Assembly (NCBI GenBank): GCA_016199985.1
Contig: JACQFQ010000006.1
Location: 62,001-126,000, forward strand
Direction of reading: 5' to 3'
Length of the DNA stretch: 64,000 bases
DNA from: Verrucomicrobiota bacterium
GTDB lineage: Bacteria > Verrucomicrobiota > Verrucomicrobiia > Limisphaerales > UBA11320
Of the stretch, positions 26,441-35,311 are shown one piece after another (position 1 is the stretch's first letter; every line of letters starts with the position of its first letter). The notes beneath the pieces are model-generated. The model was given only the letters and a program-made list of their open reading frames with translations. It did no database searches and was not told the DNA's origin. The translations under genes were made by a program, and so were the position numbers.

Positions 26441-27653
26441 AGTAGGTCTCGTAGACGTGAGCCGCCTGAACCCGCGCCTGCTCCCAGGTCCAGGAGGTTT
26501 CGGTGAACCGGTCGGGGCTCAGGCTGTGAAGGTAAGGCGAGGGGTTTTTCTCCAGGATGGATTCGACCACGAGACGGCCAATGCCCGCGGAGCCGCTGAT
26601 GCCATGCGCATTGCAGCCTCCCGCCATGATGTATCCCTTCATCCTCCGGCTCTCGCCGATGATGAACCTCCCGTCCGGGGTGAATGTGGGCCACCCGCGT
26701 CCCACGCGCGCTTTCTCCGAAATGCGCGTCTGTCCGAGGATCGGGGCGAACTGCTTCTCGAAGTGGTTGAGAACTTCCCAATCGGGAACGACCGGCGGCG
26801 GCTCGCCCGCGAGGTCGAAGCTGCGCGGATCGGTGTTCAGCGCCTTCGGCTCCCAACCTCCGAGGAGAAGGCCGCCTTCGCAGGGACGTCCATACAACGT
26901 GAGATCCGGGACGCGAAAGCACGGAAGCTCAGGCGTCCAGCCCGCGAGCGGCGTGGTCACATAGTATTCGTGTCGCACGGGAACGATCGGCAGCTCAATG
27001 CCGGCGAGTCGGGCGAGATGATAGGCGTGCGCTCCCGCCGCATTGATGACGTAACGGCACGCCGCCTTCCCACGATTGGTGGCAACCCCGGCCACACGCC
27101 CGTTCTCCGTCAGTATGTTTTCAACGGTTGTATCGGTCGCGATGCGAACTCCCAGCTTTCGGCATTGGTAGGCGTAGGAGCTGGCTACCGCATAGGGACG
27201 CATGTAGCCGTCCGAGGGGCACCATAGAATCGCTGTGGCGCCCTTGAAGTCGAGGGAAGGACAAAGCCTCGCGGCCGAGCCAGGATGGATCAATTCGGTC
27301 TCCAGGCCGACCTCATCGGCCACCGACTTGAGCTGCCGGAATTCCTGCGCCCGTTTCTCGGTGAGCGCGAGCCGCAGGGATCCGACCTCGTGCCATTCGG
27401 GCTGCACCTTCGGATCCTTCTGCAGTTCGCGGAAGGTGTGAACCGAATGCATCGCGAGCCGGGTGCGTTCGGCCGTCGGACGGGGCTGTCCGCAGAGTCC
27501 CGCTCCCTGCGCCGATGTGGCCTGGGCGACGTCAGCGGCCTTCTCGATGAGGAGGACGTCCGTTTTGCCGGCGCGGGCAAGGCTGTAGGCGACGCCGCAT
27601 CCCACCGCGCCGCCGCCGATGATGATGAACTCCGCGTCTGAAAGAGGAATCAT
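26430..27653 (-). CDS. FAD-dependent amine oxidoreductase (sarcosine oxidase beta/DAO family)
   Basis: A 407-residue DAO-fold protein. FAD motif FIIIGGGAVGCGVAYSLARAG at residues about 9-29, an Ala/Gln-rich flavin contact segment (ATSAQGAGLCGQPRP), GYMRPYAVASSY, and the C-terminal GGCNAHGISGSAGIGRLV. The likely substrate class is a secondary or tertiary amine such as sarcosine or dimethylglycine. ATG 27653 is chosen because it forms an ATGA overlap with the stop of the upstream Rieske oxygenase gene; the open frame further upstream is antisense to that gene. Its own stop overlaps the next gene by 11 nt. Confidence 0.88.
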   Translation of the reverse strand: MIPLSDAEFIIIGGGAVGCGVAYSLARAGKTDVLLIEKAADVAQATSAQGAGLCGQPRPTAERTRLAMHSVHTFRELQKDPKVQPEWHEVGSLRLALTEKRAQEFRQLKSVADEVGLETELIHPGSAARLCPSLDFKGATAILWCPSDGYMRPYAVASSYAYQCRKLGVRIATDTTVENILTENGRVAGVATNRGKAACRYVINAAGAHAYHLARLAGIELPIVPVRHEYYVTTPLAGWTPELPCFRVPDLTLYGRPCEGGLLLGGWEPKALNTDPRSFDLAGEPPPVVPDWEVLNHFEKQFAPILGQTRISEKARVGRGWPTFTPDGRFIIGESRRMKGYIMAGGCNAHGISGSAGIGRLVVESILEKNPSPYLHSLSPDRFTETSWTWEQARVQAAHVYETYYGV

Positions 27654-28912
27654 GGCTGAGAGGCTTTCAGTTGGTTGAGATACCAGCGGACAAAGGCGTC
27701 GACGTTGTATTCCTTGAATGGAGAGTAGGGGCCAGGCCTGTAGGCGCTTGAATTCACCCCGCGCTGCTGCCGTTCGCAAATCTCCCAATCCTGCTCGGAG
27801 GTCAGCTGCCAGAAAGGCATCAGCTTCTCGAGTTGGTAATCGCGTCCTTCGACCGCGTGCGCGGCCACAAGCCACCACACGCGGATCGCGGTGAGCTCGG
27901 GGCCCGCGGGGAGCAGGCGGGTGCTCACACTGTGATCGCAGCTGGAGTGATTCCAGAAGTTGGGCAGCGTTCGCATGCGCAGCGTTCCGACGTCGGGGTC
28001 GGGATAGTCGCCCATCAAAGGAGCGACCTGGGCGCCGTCCATCGTCTCGCTCACATAGCCATCCACCAGGGCGGTGCGATTCGCGGCGTACCAGATGTTG
28101 CGCTCCGCGTCGGGGAAGGTCGTCATGCCGGTTTGCTTATGGCTGACGGTGAATCCGCTGGCCTTCCACTTGGCCTCGCTGCGTCGCACCGCGGCGTCCA
28201 TCAACTCCCGAACGCGGGGCGAGGTGTCGTCGGCGTTGTAGTGATCGAAGTTGGCCTTGATGTATTGCGGGTGATTCGCGTTGCAGTGAAAACATTCGCG
28301 GTTGTTCTCCCAAACCAGCTTCCAATTCGCCTTCACCAGGTAATCCACCCGCTTGGCGACCCTGGCCCGGGCCAATCCCTGGGGCTTCGCCACGGCGTCG
28401 AACGTCTCGCCGGCGGCTTCGAAGTCGGGCGGCCGCTCGGAAAGGCATATGAAGACCAGCCCAGACGCCTCCCTCAAGGCGACGGGGCGCAGGCTGTATT
28501 GGGACTTGTCGAGGGACTCCGGCATCGCGGGCGCATGCTGGAGCGAGCCGTCGAGCCCGTAGGTCCAGGAGTGGTAGGGACAGACCAGCTTCCTCGAGTG
28601 CCCGCAGTCCTGGTCGCAGATCAGGGAGCCCCGATGGCGGCAAACATTGTGGAAGGCGTGCAGGGCGCCGGCGGCGTCGCGCGCGACGATGATCGAGTCT
28701 GCGCCCACGGCGAGCGTCACGTAGTCGCCCGCCTTCGAAACCTCGCAGGCGTGCGCGGCGAAGAGCCAGCCCTGTCGCCAAACAAGATCGAGATCGGCCT
28801 GGTAGACTTCGGGCTCGCGATAGAAGGGCTGGCTCAGGCTATGCCCAGCCGGTTGCGATGCGACCCACTGTCGCGTCATCGAAGGAAGAGAAGCGTTCAG
28901 GCCTCGATTCAT
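27650..28912 (-). CDS. Rieske non-heme iron oxygenase alpha subunit, quaternary-amine demethylase-like (GbcA/Stc2 type)
   Basis: A 420-residue protein. The N-terminal Rieske domain has CRHRGSLIC and CPYHSWTYGLDG, supplying the Cys-x-His and Cys-x2-His ligands. The catalytic domain has the iron site ENNRECFHCNANHPQ, whose ECxHC-x3-H pattern is that of glycine betaine and stachydrine demethylases rather than classical aromatic dioxygenases. The reaction would be oxidative N-demethylation with release of formaldehyde. No ferredoxin reductase partner (GbcB-like) is next to it. The stop overlaps the start of the DAO-family gene. ATG 28912 is the conservative start; ATG 28879 is possible. Confidence 0.85.
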   Translation of the reverse strand: MNRGLNASLPSMTRQWVASQPAGHSLSQPFYREPEVYQADLDLVWRQGWLFAAHACEVSKAGDYVTLAVGADSIIVARDAAGALHAFHNVCRHRGSLICDQDCGHSRKLVCPYHSWTYGLDGSLQHAPAMPESLDKSQYSLRPVALREASGLVFICLSERPPDFEAAGETFDAVAKPQGLARARVAKRVDYLVKANWKLVWENNRECFHCNANHPQYIKANFDHYNADDTSPRVRELMDAAVRRSEAKWKASGFTVSHKQTGMTTFPDAERNIWYAANRTALVDGYVSETMDGAQVAPLMGDYPDPDVGTLRMRTLPNFWNHSSCDHSVSTRLLPAGPELTAIRVWWLVAAHAVEGRDYQLEKLMPFWQLTSEQDWEICERQQRGVNSSAYRPGPYSPFKEYNVDAFVRWYLNQLKASQP

Positions 28913-28952
28913 CGCTCTGAAATCTCAACAAGAGGCGTCGCGAAGGCAATGA

Positions 28953-30278
28953 TCAATTGCGGGCCGGGGGAGACGGCACGCGGTTCCAGACGGGGAGAAG
29001 AATGCAACCCGCGACGGCGAGGGAGACGCCCAGGCCAACGAAGATCGCGCGCCAGATGTCGTGGCCCTCGCCGACGTAGTATTGAACCATCCCCGGCAGG
29101 CCGACGCCGACCATTTGTCCGACCGAGCCCGTGCCGTTGATCAGTCCGTTGGCGGTCGAGGCGCCGCGCTTGGTCCCGAAATCGATCGCCGCCGTGCCCG
29201 AGATCAGCGAGTCGGGAATGAAGATCAGGAAGCCCACGGCGAACATCGCCGCGCCCATTCCCATGTGCGTGAAGGGTAGAAAGGGCAGCACAACGACGAG
29301 CGCCGCCAGCGAGAAGAGAGCGAGCACTGAGATGGGGATGCGCTTGGAGCTGAAGAGTCGATCGGAGACCAAGCCGCCCGTCAGCGAACCGAGCGGGCCG
29401 CCCAGATCAAACAGGCTGCTCAGCCTTCCGGACACGTCGGTGTCCGTGCCGAGCCTTTCGCTGATGTAAACAGGCGACCAAAACAGGAACAGGTAGCGCG
29501 TCGGCTTGATGAGGAAATAACTGATCGCGAGCACCCATACCATCGGGGTGGCGAGGACCATCCGGACGGTCGCCCACGAGGCCGCCTCGGGCGGGGCCGG
29601 CTTGGCCTTCGCGTCCGGAGCCGGCGCGGCGGGGGCTTCCTCGGAATGGTATTCTTCGATGGGCGGGAGGCCGACATCCTCGGGTCGGTTGCGTTGGAAA
29701 AGGAAGAAGAGGATCCAAGCGCCGAGGAGGCAGGCCGCGGGAACGACGAAGGCGCCTCGCCATCCCCAGTAGTGCGCCGCTTTGCTGGCGACGATCGTCG
29801 CGATGAATCCTCCCAGCGCGTAATTCGTGCACCAAAAACCCATGATGCTTCCGCGCTCTCGCTGGGAAAAAAATTCGCCCATATTCTTGGCGAGCGGCGC
29901 CCAGCCGCTCGATTGCCAGAGTCCTTGGAGCGTGAAGAGCACCCCCATCAGGAGGACGCTCCCGGACATTCCCATCGCGAAGCAGGTCACGAGGGACGAC
30001 ATCATTCCAAAGAGGACGACCTTCCGGGTTCCCAATCGATCGCCGAGGGTTCCCCAGAAGAACTGTCCGAACGCGTAGGCGGCCGAGTAAGAGCCGTCCA
30101 TCCAGGACATCTGGCCCTTCGTCAGCCCGAGGACCTCGGGTCGTTTCAGCTCGTTCTTCGCCACCGAGAACGCTTTTCGGGTGAGGTAGTAGCTGGCATA
30201 GGCGAGCCACGTGATGCCGAAGATTTGCCAACGCCACCGTTCGTACTTCGCGTTCCGTTTCTCGGGCGGTTGTGTCAT
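28953..30278 (-). CDS. MFS transporter of the organophosphate:phosphate antiporter (GlpT/UhpT-like) group
   Basis: A 441-residue protein with about 12 membrane segments. N-terminal features match OPA-family carriers: WLAYASYYLTRKAFSVAKNEL, then YAFGQFFWGTLGDRLGTRKVV and LFTLQGLWQSSGWAPLAKNM. The central loop is Ala/Pro-rich (about residues 230-260). Known members exchange sugar phosphates or phosphoglycerate for phosphate. Its position 40 nt upstream of the Rieske oxygenase gene suggests it could instead import the amine substrate, which would be a change of specificity. ATG 30278 is chosen at the start of homology. Confidence 0.85.
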   Translation of the reverse strand: MTQPPEKRNAKYERWRWQIFGITWLAYASYYLTRKAFSVAKNELKRPEVLGLTKGQMSWMDGSYSAAYAFGQFFWGTLGDRLGTRKVVLFGMMSSLVTCFAMGMSGSVLLMGVLFTLQGLWQSSGWAPLAKNMGEFFSQRERGSIMGFWCTNYALGGFIATIVASKAAHYWGWRGAFVVPAACLLGAWILFFLFQRNRPEDVGLPPIEEYHSEEAPAAPAPDAKAKPAPPEAASWATVRMVLATPMVWVLAISYFLIKPTRYLFLFWSPVYISERLGTDTDVSGRLSSLFDLGGPLGSLTGGLVSDRLFSSKRIPISVLALFSLAALVVVLPFLPFTHMGMGAAMFAVGFLIFIPDSLISGTAAIDFGTKRGASTANGLINGTGSVGQMVGVGLPGMVQYYVGEGHDIWRAIFVGLGVSLAVAGCILLPVWNRVPSPPARN

Positions 30279-30492
30279 GAGCTGGGATGACGGTTGATAT
30301 CCTCGGTCCGAGAGGGTCCCGTCGCCGGGGCAGTGGAGCGACAGGCGCCTGGGCCGAACCATGGAAAGTCGTGCGGACCCTGCTCGAATGACCCCTGGAG
30401 CGCAATGCTGATCCGCCAGCCGGCGCCCGTCAGACCGATTCCCGATCCCCTCTCTTGCGAGCCGGCGCCAATACGGTATCGTCTCGCCGACC

Positions 30493-31224
30493 ATGGATGC
30501 CGAGTCTCTTCATTGCCCGTCCTGCGGAGCGCCTGCGCGCTCCGACGCCTCGACCTGCTCTCACTGCGGCGGAGTGCTGGCCACGGTGGCCTGCCCCAAG
30601 TGCTTTCACTTGATGTTCCGCGACTCCAAGTTTTGCTCGTCCTGCGGGGCGCTGGCGGTGGCGTGGCGGGGGGAGCCCGGCAACCTGTCCTGTCCTGAGT
30701 GCGAGCAGTCGATGCTGAAAGGCGAGGTGGCGTCCTGCCTCTTGCATCACTGCGCGAAGTGCTATGGGATCTGGCTGGACAAGGAAACTTTCGCCCGCGT
30801 CTGTCGCGACGCGGACCAGCAATCGGCTGTTCTGGGACTGCCTCAGCTGATGGGCGCGGAGTCTGCGGCGCCCGAGGTCGAGATTCGCTATCGCAAATGT
30901 CCGCAGTGTCCCGAGCGGATGAATCGCGTGAATTTCGCGCGGTGTTCGGGAGTGGTGGTGGATGTCTGTCGAACGCATGGGACCTGGTTTGACCGTCAGG
31001 AGCTCCATCGGATCATTCAGTTCGTGCAGCGCGGCGGGCTGGAGAAGAGCCGCGCGCTCGAACTGGAGAATCTGGAGCACGAACGTCGCCGAGCCTCCCA
31101 GGCCCTTGGCGATTCCCCGCCCAGCTACACGCCTATGTGTGGCGGCTGTCCGACGGCCGATCTGGCAGAGATCGTGGTCTACACGGCCGTCCGCGCCGCC
31201 GCGGCGATTCTGACGGATTGGTGA
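30493..31224 (+). CDS. Multi-zinc-ribbon protein (zf-TFIIB-type domains)
   Basis: A 243-residue soluble protein made of small zinc-binding modules. Residues 1-60 have CPSCGAP, CSHCGG, CPKC and CSSCGA knuckles. Residues about 74-115 (CPECEQSMLKGEVASC, CAKCYGIWLDKE) and about 137-175 (CPQCPERMNR, CRTHGTWFDRQEL) form two zf-TFIIB-like units with their typical GxWxD motif. The last 60 residues contain coiled coil and a hydrophobic end. Function of such proteins is unknown. It is divergent from the transporter gene, separated by about 215 nt that should hold both promoters. Confidence 0.8.
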   Translation: MDAESLHCPSCGAPARSDASTCSHCGGVLATVACPKCFHLMFRDSKFCSSCGALAVAWRGEPGNLSCPECEQSMLKGEVASCLLHHCAKCYGIWLDKETFARVCRDADQQSAVLGLPQLMGAESAAPEVEIRYRKCPQCPERMNRVNFARCSGVVVDVCRTHGTWFDRQELHRIIQFVQRGGLEKSRALELENLEHERRRASQALGDSPPSYTPMCGGCPTADLAEIVVYTAVRAAAAILTDW

Positions 31225-31341
31225 GCGCGCCAGCGGTCCATCCGCCCTCGCGCAAAGTCGGGAGCAGGTCTCAGCCCTTCAAAAACATCTTCCCTCGGGC
31301 TCAGCGAGTCGCTTGCCCTAGCCCGCGGCGGGGCGTGGGCC

Positions 31342-32640
31342 TCAGGGCTTCTCCGCGAGGGAGGCGCAGACGAGTTCCTTATCGCTGCGGGCGAAAATAT
31401 GACGGTTGGCGTACGCGGGCGCGGCCCATGCGACCTTTCGGCCGGAGAAGGGATACGTGGGCGTCACCACCGCGGCGCGGCTCATCTCGCTGTAGCCTTG
31501 CGCGGTGAGCCGCGCGCGAATCAATTCGCCGCGGTCATTGAAGAGCAGCACGGAATCGCCGTTCACTGTCAGATGAATGCTCGTGCTCGACTTGTAGGCG
31601 CGATCGGTTGCCTTGTCGGTTTCCCAGACCTGCTTGCCGGCCACCGCCTCCCAACAGGTCAGCAATCCCGAGGACGTGGCCGAGAATACGTGATCGCCCA
31701 ACAAGAGCGGGGTTGAAGTGCTGCTGAGAACCCGTCGTGAGATCGCTTCGGGCCAGACAACAGACGCCCCGGGTTTGTCGGCGTCGAGCCGCAACATCAG
31801 GCCGCCGATGAGAAGCCTGTGGTTTGAGAAGACGGGAGTGGCCACCGCATCCATGCTGCTGCTGCGGAATCCTTCCCGCCAATAGGGCTGGCCGGTCCGC
31901 GGGTTCAGGCTGGTCACGGATTGCGTGGTCCAGACGATCAGCTGTCGCGCGCCGCCGACGCGGATGAGGACGGGCGAGCTGGGCGCTGCGGGCTCGTTGA
32001 GCGCTCTCCAGACCTCCTTGCCGGTGCTCCTGTCGAGCGCGACGACGCACGCGTCCGGCTTGCCGCCGGGGAGAAGAATCAGGCGGTCGCCGTCGAGGAG
32101 AGGAGAGGAGGCGAGGGAGGACGTTTCCTCCACCTGATACTCCTTCACGAGATCCTTCTGCCAGATGAGTTCGCCCTTGCTCGCGCTGAGGCAGAACAGA
32201 CGGTGACCCAGCGGCCCCGGGGCATACACCCTGCCACCCTGGACAATGGCTGTCCCATTCGGACCCTGCTCTTGGCCTGGAGTGAACGCCCAATCCGGGA
32301 AGGTCGCTTCCTGGGAGAATGTCCAGAGCGGCTTGCCTGTCGCTTCGTCGAAGCAGAGGACGCGCTCGCGCAAATGGGGACGGTCGAGCTGCGAGTCCGT
32401 GACGAAGACGCGCCCTTGCGCCACCACGGGACTCGAGAATCCGTATCCGACGGCCGCTCGCCACTTGATCCGCAATCCGTTCGTCGGAAATGTCTGGAGG
32501 ATGCCCGTCTCCTTCCAGACGCCATCGCGGTTCGGACCCCGCCACTGCGGCCAGTCCTCCGCCCTCGCGGCGAAGGGGAGGAGCATCATCCAACCTAGAG
32601 CCGCAGCCGCCTGAAGACGTCTTCGGTGGTTCGTGTTCAT
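31342..32640 (-). CDS. Secreted PQQ-like beta-propeller repeat protein
   Basis: A 432-residue protein with a signal peptide (LGWMMLLPFAARA) followed by DWPQWRGPNRDGVW, the classic opening of verrucomicrobial and planctomycetal PQQ-like propellers. Blades are visible at GFSSPVVAQGRVFVTD, RVLCFDEATGKPLWTF, GGRVYAPGPLGHRLFCL and TSLNPRTGQPYW. It probably resides in the periplasm or at the outer membrane. ATG 32640 gives a standard signal peptide. It precedes a small membrane protein and an octaheme cytochrome whose genes read in the same direction toward it, which fits a respiratory or redox-related group. Confidence 0.85.
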   Translation of the reverse strand: MNTNHRRRLQAAAALGWMMLLPFAARAEDWPQWRGPNRDGVWKETGILQTFPTNGLRIKWRAAVGYGFSSPVVAQGRVFVTDSQLDRPHLRERVLCFDEATGKPLWTFSQEATFPDWAFTPGQEQGPNGTAIVQGGRVYAPGPLGHRLFCLSASKGELIWQKDLVKEYQVEETSSLASSPLLDGDRLILLPGGKPDACVVALDRSTGKEVWRALNEPAAPSSPVLIRVGGARQLIVWTTQSVTSLNPRTGQPYWREGFRSSSMDAVATPVFSNHRLLIGGLMLRLDADKPGASVVWPEAISRRVLSSTSTPLLLGDHVFSATSSGLLTCWEAVAGKQVWETDKATDRAYKSSTSIHLTVNGDSVLLFNDRGELIRARLTAQGYSEMSRAAVVTPTYPFSGRKVAWAAPAYANRHIFARSDKELVCASLAEKP

Positions 32641-32691
32641 AGATCGGTTCGAACTCTGACCCATTCCTTGGCTTTTGCGAGAGCCCTTTCT

Positions 32692-33204
32692 TCAGTCGCG
32701 ACGGCACCGGACCGCGACGGAGAACACCGCGATCAACAAGAGCGTTGCCGCGACCGGGACCAGCAGAATGCCCAAGCCTGGATCGCCGCCGTGGATGAAC
32801 AGGCCGCCCAGAAAAAAGCCGAGAGGCAACAGAAGCCCTGCGGCGGTCAGGCAGGCGGAGGCAGTGCGTCGGGAGGACGTCGGCCACCGCGGCAGGTGGG
32901 CAAGGCTCACGGCGAAGGCGATGTGGACCAGCGCCAGCAGGGTTCCATGCGCGTGGGCGAGCGTCCACATCAGCCGACGCGGGGCGGCGCTCACGTTGAG
33001 ATAGAGCCCCGCCTTGAACCCATGCAGGACCTCGAGCGCGATCCCGAGCACGAGGAAAACCAATAGCGACCACCATCCCAGGGCAAGGTGCCGAAGCGCG
33101 AGGGGATCTCCGGTCTCGGAGTTTGAACGCTCGCCCAAGGCCGGTCGTCCCGCTCGTTGGGGCGACTCCGTTTTTTCGGCATGTTTCTCTTTGTGATCTT
33201 TCAT
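32692..33204 (-). CDS. Small integral membrane protein, unknown function
   Basis: A 170-residue protein with a charged, hydrophilic N-terminus (about 40 residues) and four hydrophobic segments: LGWWSLLVFLVLGIALEVLH, LLALVHIAFAVSLAHL, ACLTAAGLLLPLGFFLGGLF and LLVPVAATLLLIAVF. His residues sit at or near the membrane faces (LHGF, LAHAHGT, FIHGG), as in membrane proteins that bind heme or copper, but no family is recognised. It lies 41 nt downstream of the octaheme cytochrome gene and could be its membrane partner or quinol-facing subunit; this is inference from position. Confidence 0.65.
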   Translation of the reverse strand: MKDHKEKHAEKTESPQRAGRPALGERSNSETGDPLALRHLALGWWSLLVFLVLGIALEVLHGFKAGLYLNVSAAPRRLMWTLAHAHGTLLALVHIAFAVSLAHLPRWPTSSRRTASACLTAAGLLLPLGFFLGGLFIHGGDPGLGILLVPVAATLLLIAVFSVAVRCRRD

Positions 33205-33245
33205 CGATGGAGTTCGGTGTGGCTCTCAGGGCGCAAAGGAGCGGG

Positions 33246-35198
33246 CTATTCTTGGAGGTCCATGGACCGGTGGTTTCGCCGCGCCAACATGGCCTCGAGC
33301 CGCGCCGCATCCAAGCCTCCTTCGAGAGGAATCATCAGGAGCGGGTTTGGATTCGGCTTGCTCGCGGCTCCCTTCCAGCGCTGGTGGACCTCGTCCCGAG
33401 CGCGGGTCCAGTCGGCGGGCGCCGCGAGGTAATCGTAGGCGATGGCTTGAAACGCGGGCAGCCTCTTCAGGGACCGTTGCGAAATGTAACGAACGGCGGA
33501 ATACGGATCCGTCATCAACAATCCGAGGTAGGGCGGCATCCAGTCGGATCGAGAGATCGCCTGCGCAGGCTCCCATCCGAAATGCCACGCCATAAGCGCC
33601 CGCTGTCCGGCGTCGCCTTCCACCGCCCAGACGATGGACGCCGCTGTGCCGCGATGCTCGGCGGGGATCTCGGGCTTCGGTTGGCCATACCAGGTCTTCA
33701 ATTGATCCGCTGTCCATTCCAGGGATCGATCGAGATGGCAGAGATTGCAGGCGTTTGGCCTGCCGGCGTCCAGGCTGGCGGCGACGGTTGGGCTGCTGAT
33801 CTGATGGCTCCGGATGGCTTTCAGGAGTCCGTAGGTGGTGTGCGGCATGTGGCAGTTGTAACACTCGTTGCCCGCGGAACCACCGCGATGATGACTGTGC
33901 CGCTCCTCCTGGCCTCGCAGGGCGGCGTGGCATTGAAGGCACGCGTTGTTTGATTCCCGATCCTGCGCCATTTGGTTGACGGAACTGACGGGAGAGTGCA
34001 TCGAGTGGCACGAGAGGCAGGTCATGTTTCCTCCCTGAAAACAGGGGGACTCGACGGTCCCGCTGAAATCGCGTCCTGAAACCAGCGCCATCCCGTCAGG
34101 CCAATAATGCTCATCGATGAGGCGTGGATTCTGGCGCATGCCTTCCACCAGGAATGCCTGTTCGCGCCAGTGGGTGGGGCGAACGATGGGCGTCGAAATG
34201 TTCAAGTCCTGACCTGGACGAAAACTAAACCCTTCCTCATTGAAGCGCTCCTTCGCGGGAATCCATTTGATGCCATGACATTGACCGCAGACATGCGCGG
34301 AGCGCTCCTTGGGCAGCTTGGACGGATTGACGATTCTGGCATCCGAGCGGTCCGCGGCGCCGGCTCCCAATCGGTGGAGAGGGTTCTGTTCCCAGCGCAC
34401 ATGTTCTTCGGCGGGGCCATGGCAGGCTTCGCAGGAGATGCCGAGATCGCCCATCCGGGTATCGAGTTTGCGAAGGGCGGGATCGGCGCGGGGTTGGCCG
34501 GCCGTGACATGACATTTCAGACAGTTGCCGTTCCAGACATGCTGCGCGAGCGGCATCGTCGGGTCGCGCAGGAATGTGGAGTGAACCGGCGCCCACCTGC
34601 GATCCTCGATCAGCCAGGAGAATGGGAATATGATCTGCTGATTGCCTGCCGCGCTCGGGATCCAAAAGACCTGCATGTGATGGGAGCCGGTGAGCAGCCC
34701 GATCCGCCTTTTCACGATCGGAGTGGGACCGGGGGCCGGTTGTCCTTGCTTCAGCGCCTTCCATTCGGGGTCCGGCAGTTCTGCCCAGAACTCGGATCCT
34801 TCGCGCCACACGCGCATTTCCTCGGATCCCAGCCGGAGGCGCACCTGATCAAAGTCGGCCTGGATGGATTCCGGGGAGGCATATTGGGTCATCGTGCGAT
34901 GATAGGAATCATGCCAGCTCTTGTACTGACTGGGATGACAGGATTGACAGCTATCGGAAGTGACGAAGCCGCCGGGGCGTCCGACGCTCTGGATCTTCGC
35001 CTTGAATTCTTTGGCGCGCGCCTCTCCCGCGGTCTGACGATGATAGAGCATCAGCGCGGCGCCGAAGGCCGCGCCGACCCCCAGCAAGAGGCCCCAGCGC
35101 GGCGCGGCTCGTTGGGGGGATCGAGAGCGCAGCCAGAACGCGGCGCCGAGGAGAGGCGCGCTGAAGAGAATCCACTCGATGATTCTGATGGGATCCAT
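33246..35198 (-). CDS. Membrane-anchored octaheme c-type cytochrome (cytochrome c554-like domain)
   Basis: A 650-residue protein with two N-terminal membrane segments (IIEWILFSAPLLGAAFWL and WGLLLGVGAAFGAALML) and then a large periplasmic part. Eight CxxCH heme sites are visible in order: CQSCH, CLKCH, CEACH, CGQCH, CLSCH, CLQCH, CYNCH and CNLCH. The first module (DSCQSCHPSQYKSWHDSYH) is the cytochrome-c554 type. After the last heme, about 160 residues with HEAT-like helices (YSAVRYISQRSLKRLPAF) close the protein. Many His residues may serve as distal ligands. A nitrogen- or sulfur-oxyanion redox role is typical for such proteins, but the substrate is not readable. Confidence 0.87.
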   Translation of the reverse strand: MDPIRIIEWILFSAPLLGAAFWLRSRSPQRAAPRWGLLLGVGAAFGAALMLYHRQTAGEARAKEFKAKIQSVGRPGGFVTSDSCQSCHPSQYKSWHDSYHRTMTQYASPESIQADFDQVRLRLGSEEMRVWREGSEFWAELPDPEWKALKQGQPAPGPTPIVKRRIGLLTGSHHMQVFWIPSAAGNQQIIFPFSWLIEDRRWAPVHSTFLRDPTMPLAQHVWNGNCLKCHVTAGQPRADPALRKLDTRMGDLGISCEACHGPAEEHVRWEQNPLHRLGAGAADRSDARIVNPSKLPKERSAHVCGQCHGIKWIPAKERFNEEGFSFRPGQDLNISTPIVRPTHWREQAFLVEGMRQNPRLIDEHYWPDGMALVSGRDFSGTVESPCFQGGNMTCLSCHSMHSPVSSVNQMAQDRESNNACLQCHAALRGQEERHSHHRGGSAGNECYNCHMPHTTYGLLKAIRSHQISSPTVAASLDAGRPNACNLCHLDRSLEWTADQLKTWYGQPKPEIPAEHRGTAASIVWAVEGDAGQRALMAWHFGWEPAQAISRSDWMPPYLGLLMTDPYSAVRYISQRSLKRLPAFQAIAYDYLAAPADWTRARDEVHQRWKGAASKPNPNPLLMIPLEGGLDAARLEAMLARRNHRSMDLQE

Positions 35199-35311
35199 CG
35201 TGCGCCCGAGCGCTGCTGAGCGCGGGCAAGATTAGGAAGAGCGAAGCGGTTTGGCGAGGCGCAGATTGGTGTTTTCGTTCGCTCTCCTTCCTCTGGAATC
35301 CCTGCTGTTGC

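Noticed and set aside
22451..28912. Search for CRISPR-like spaced repeats or defence genes
   Set aside because: No regularly spaced repeats, Cas, restriction or toxin-antitoxin proteins were recognised here or elsewhere in the window.
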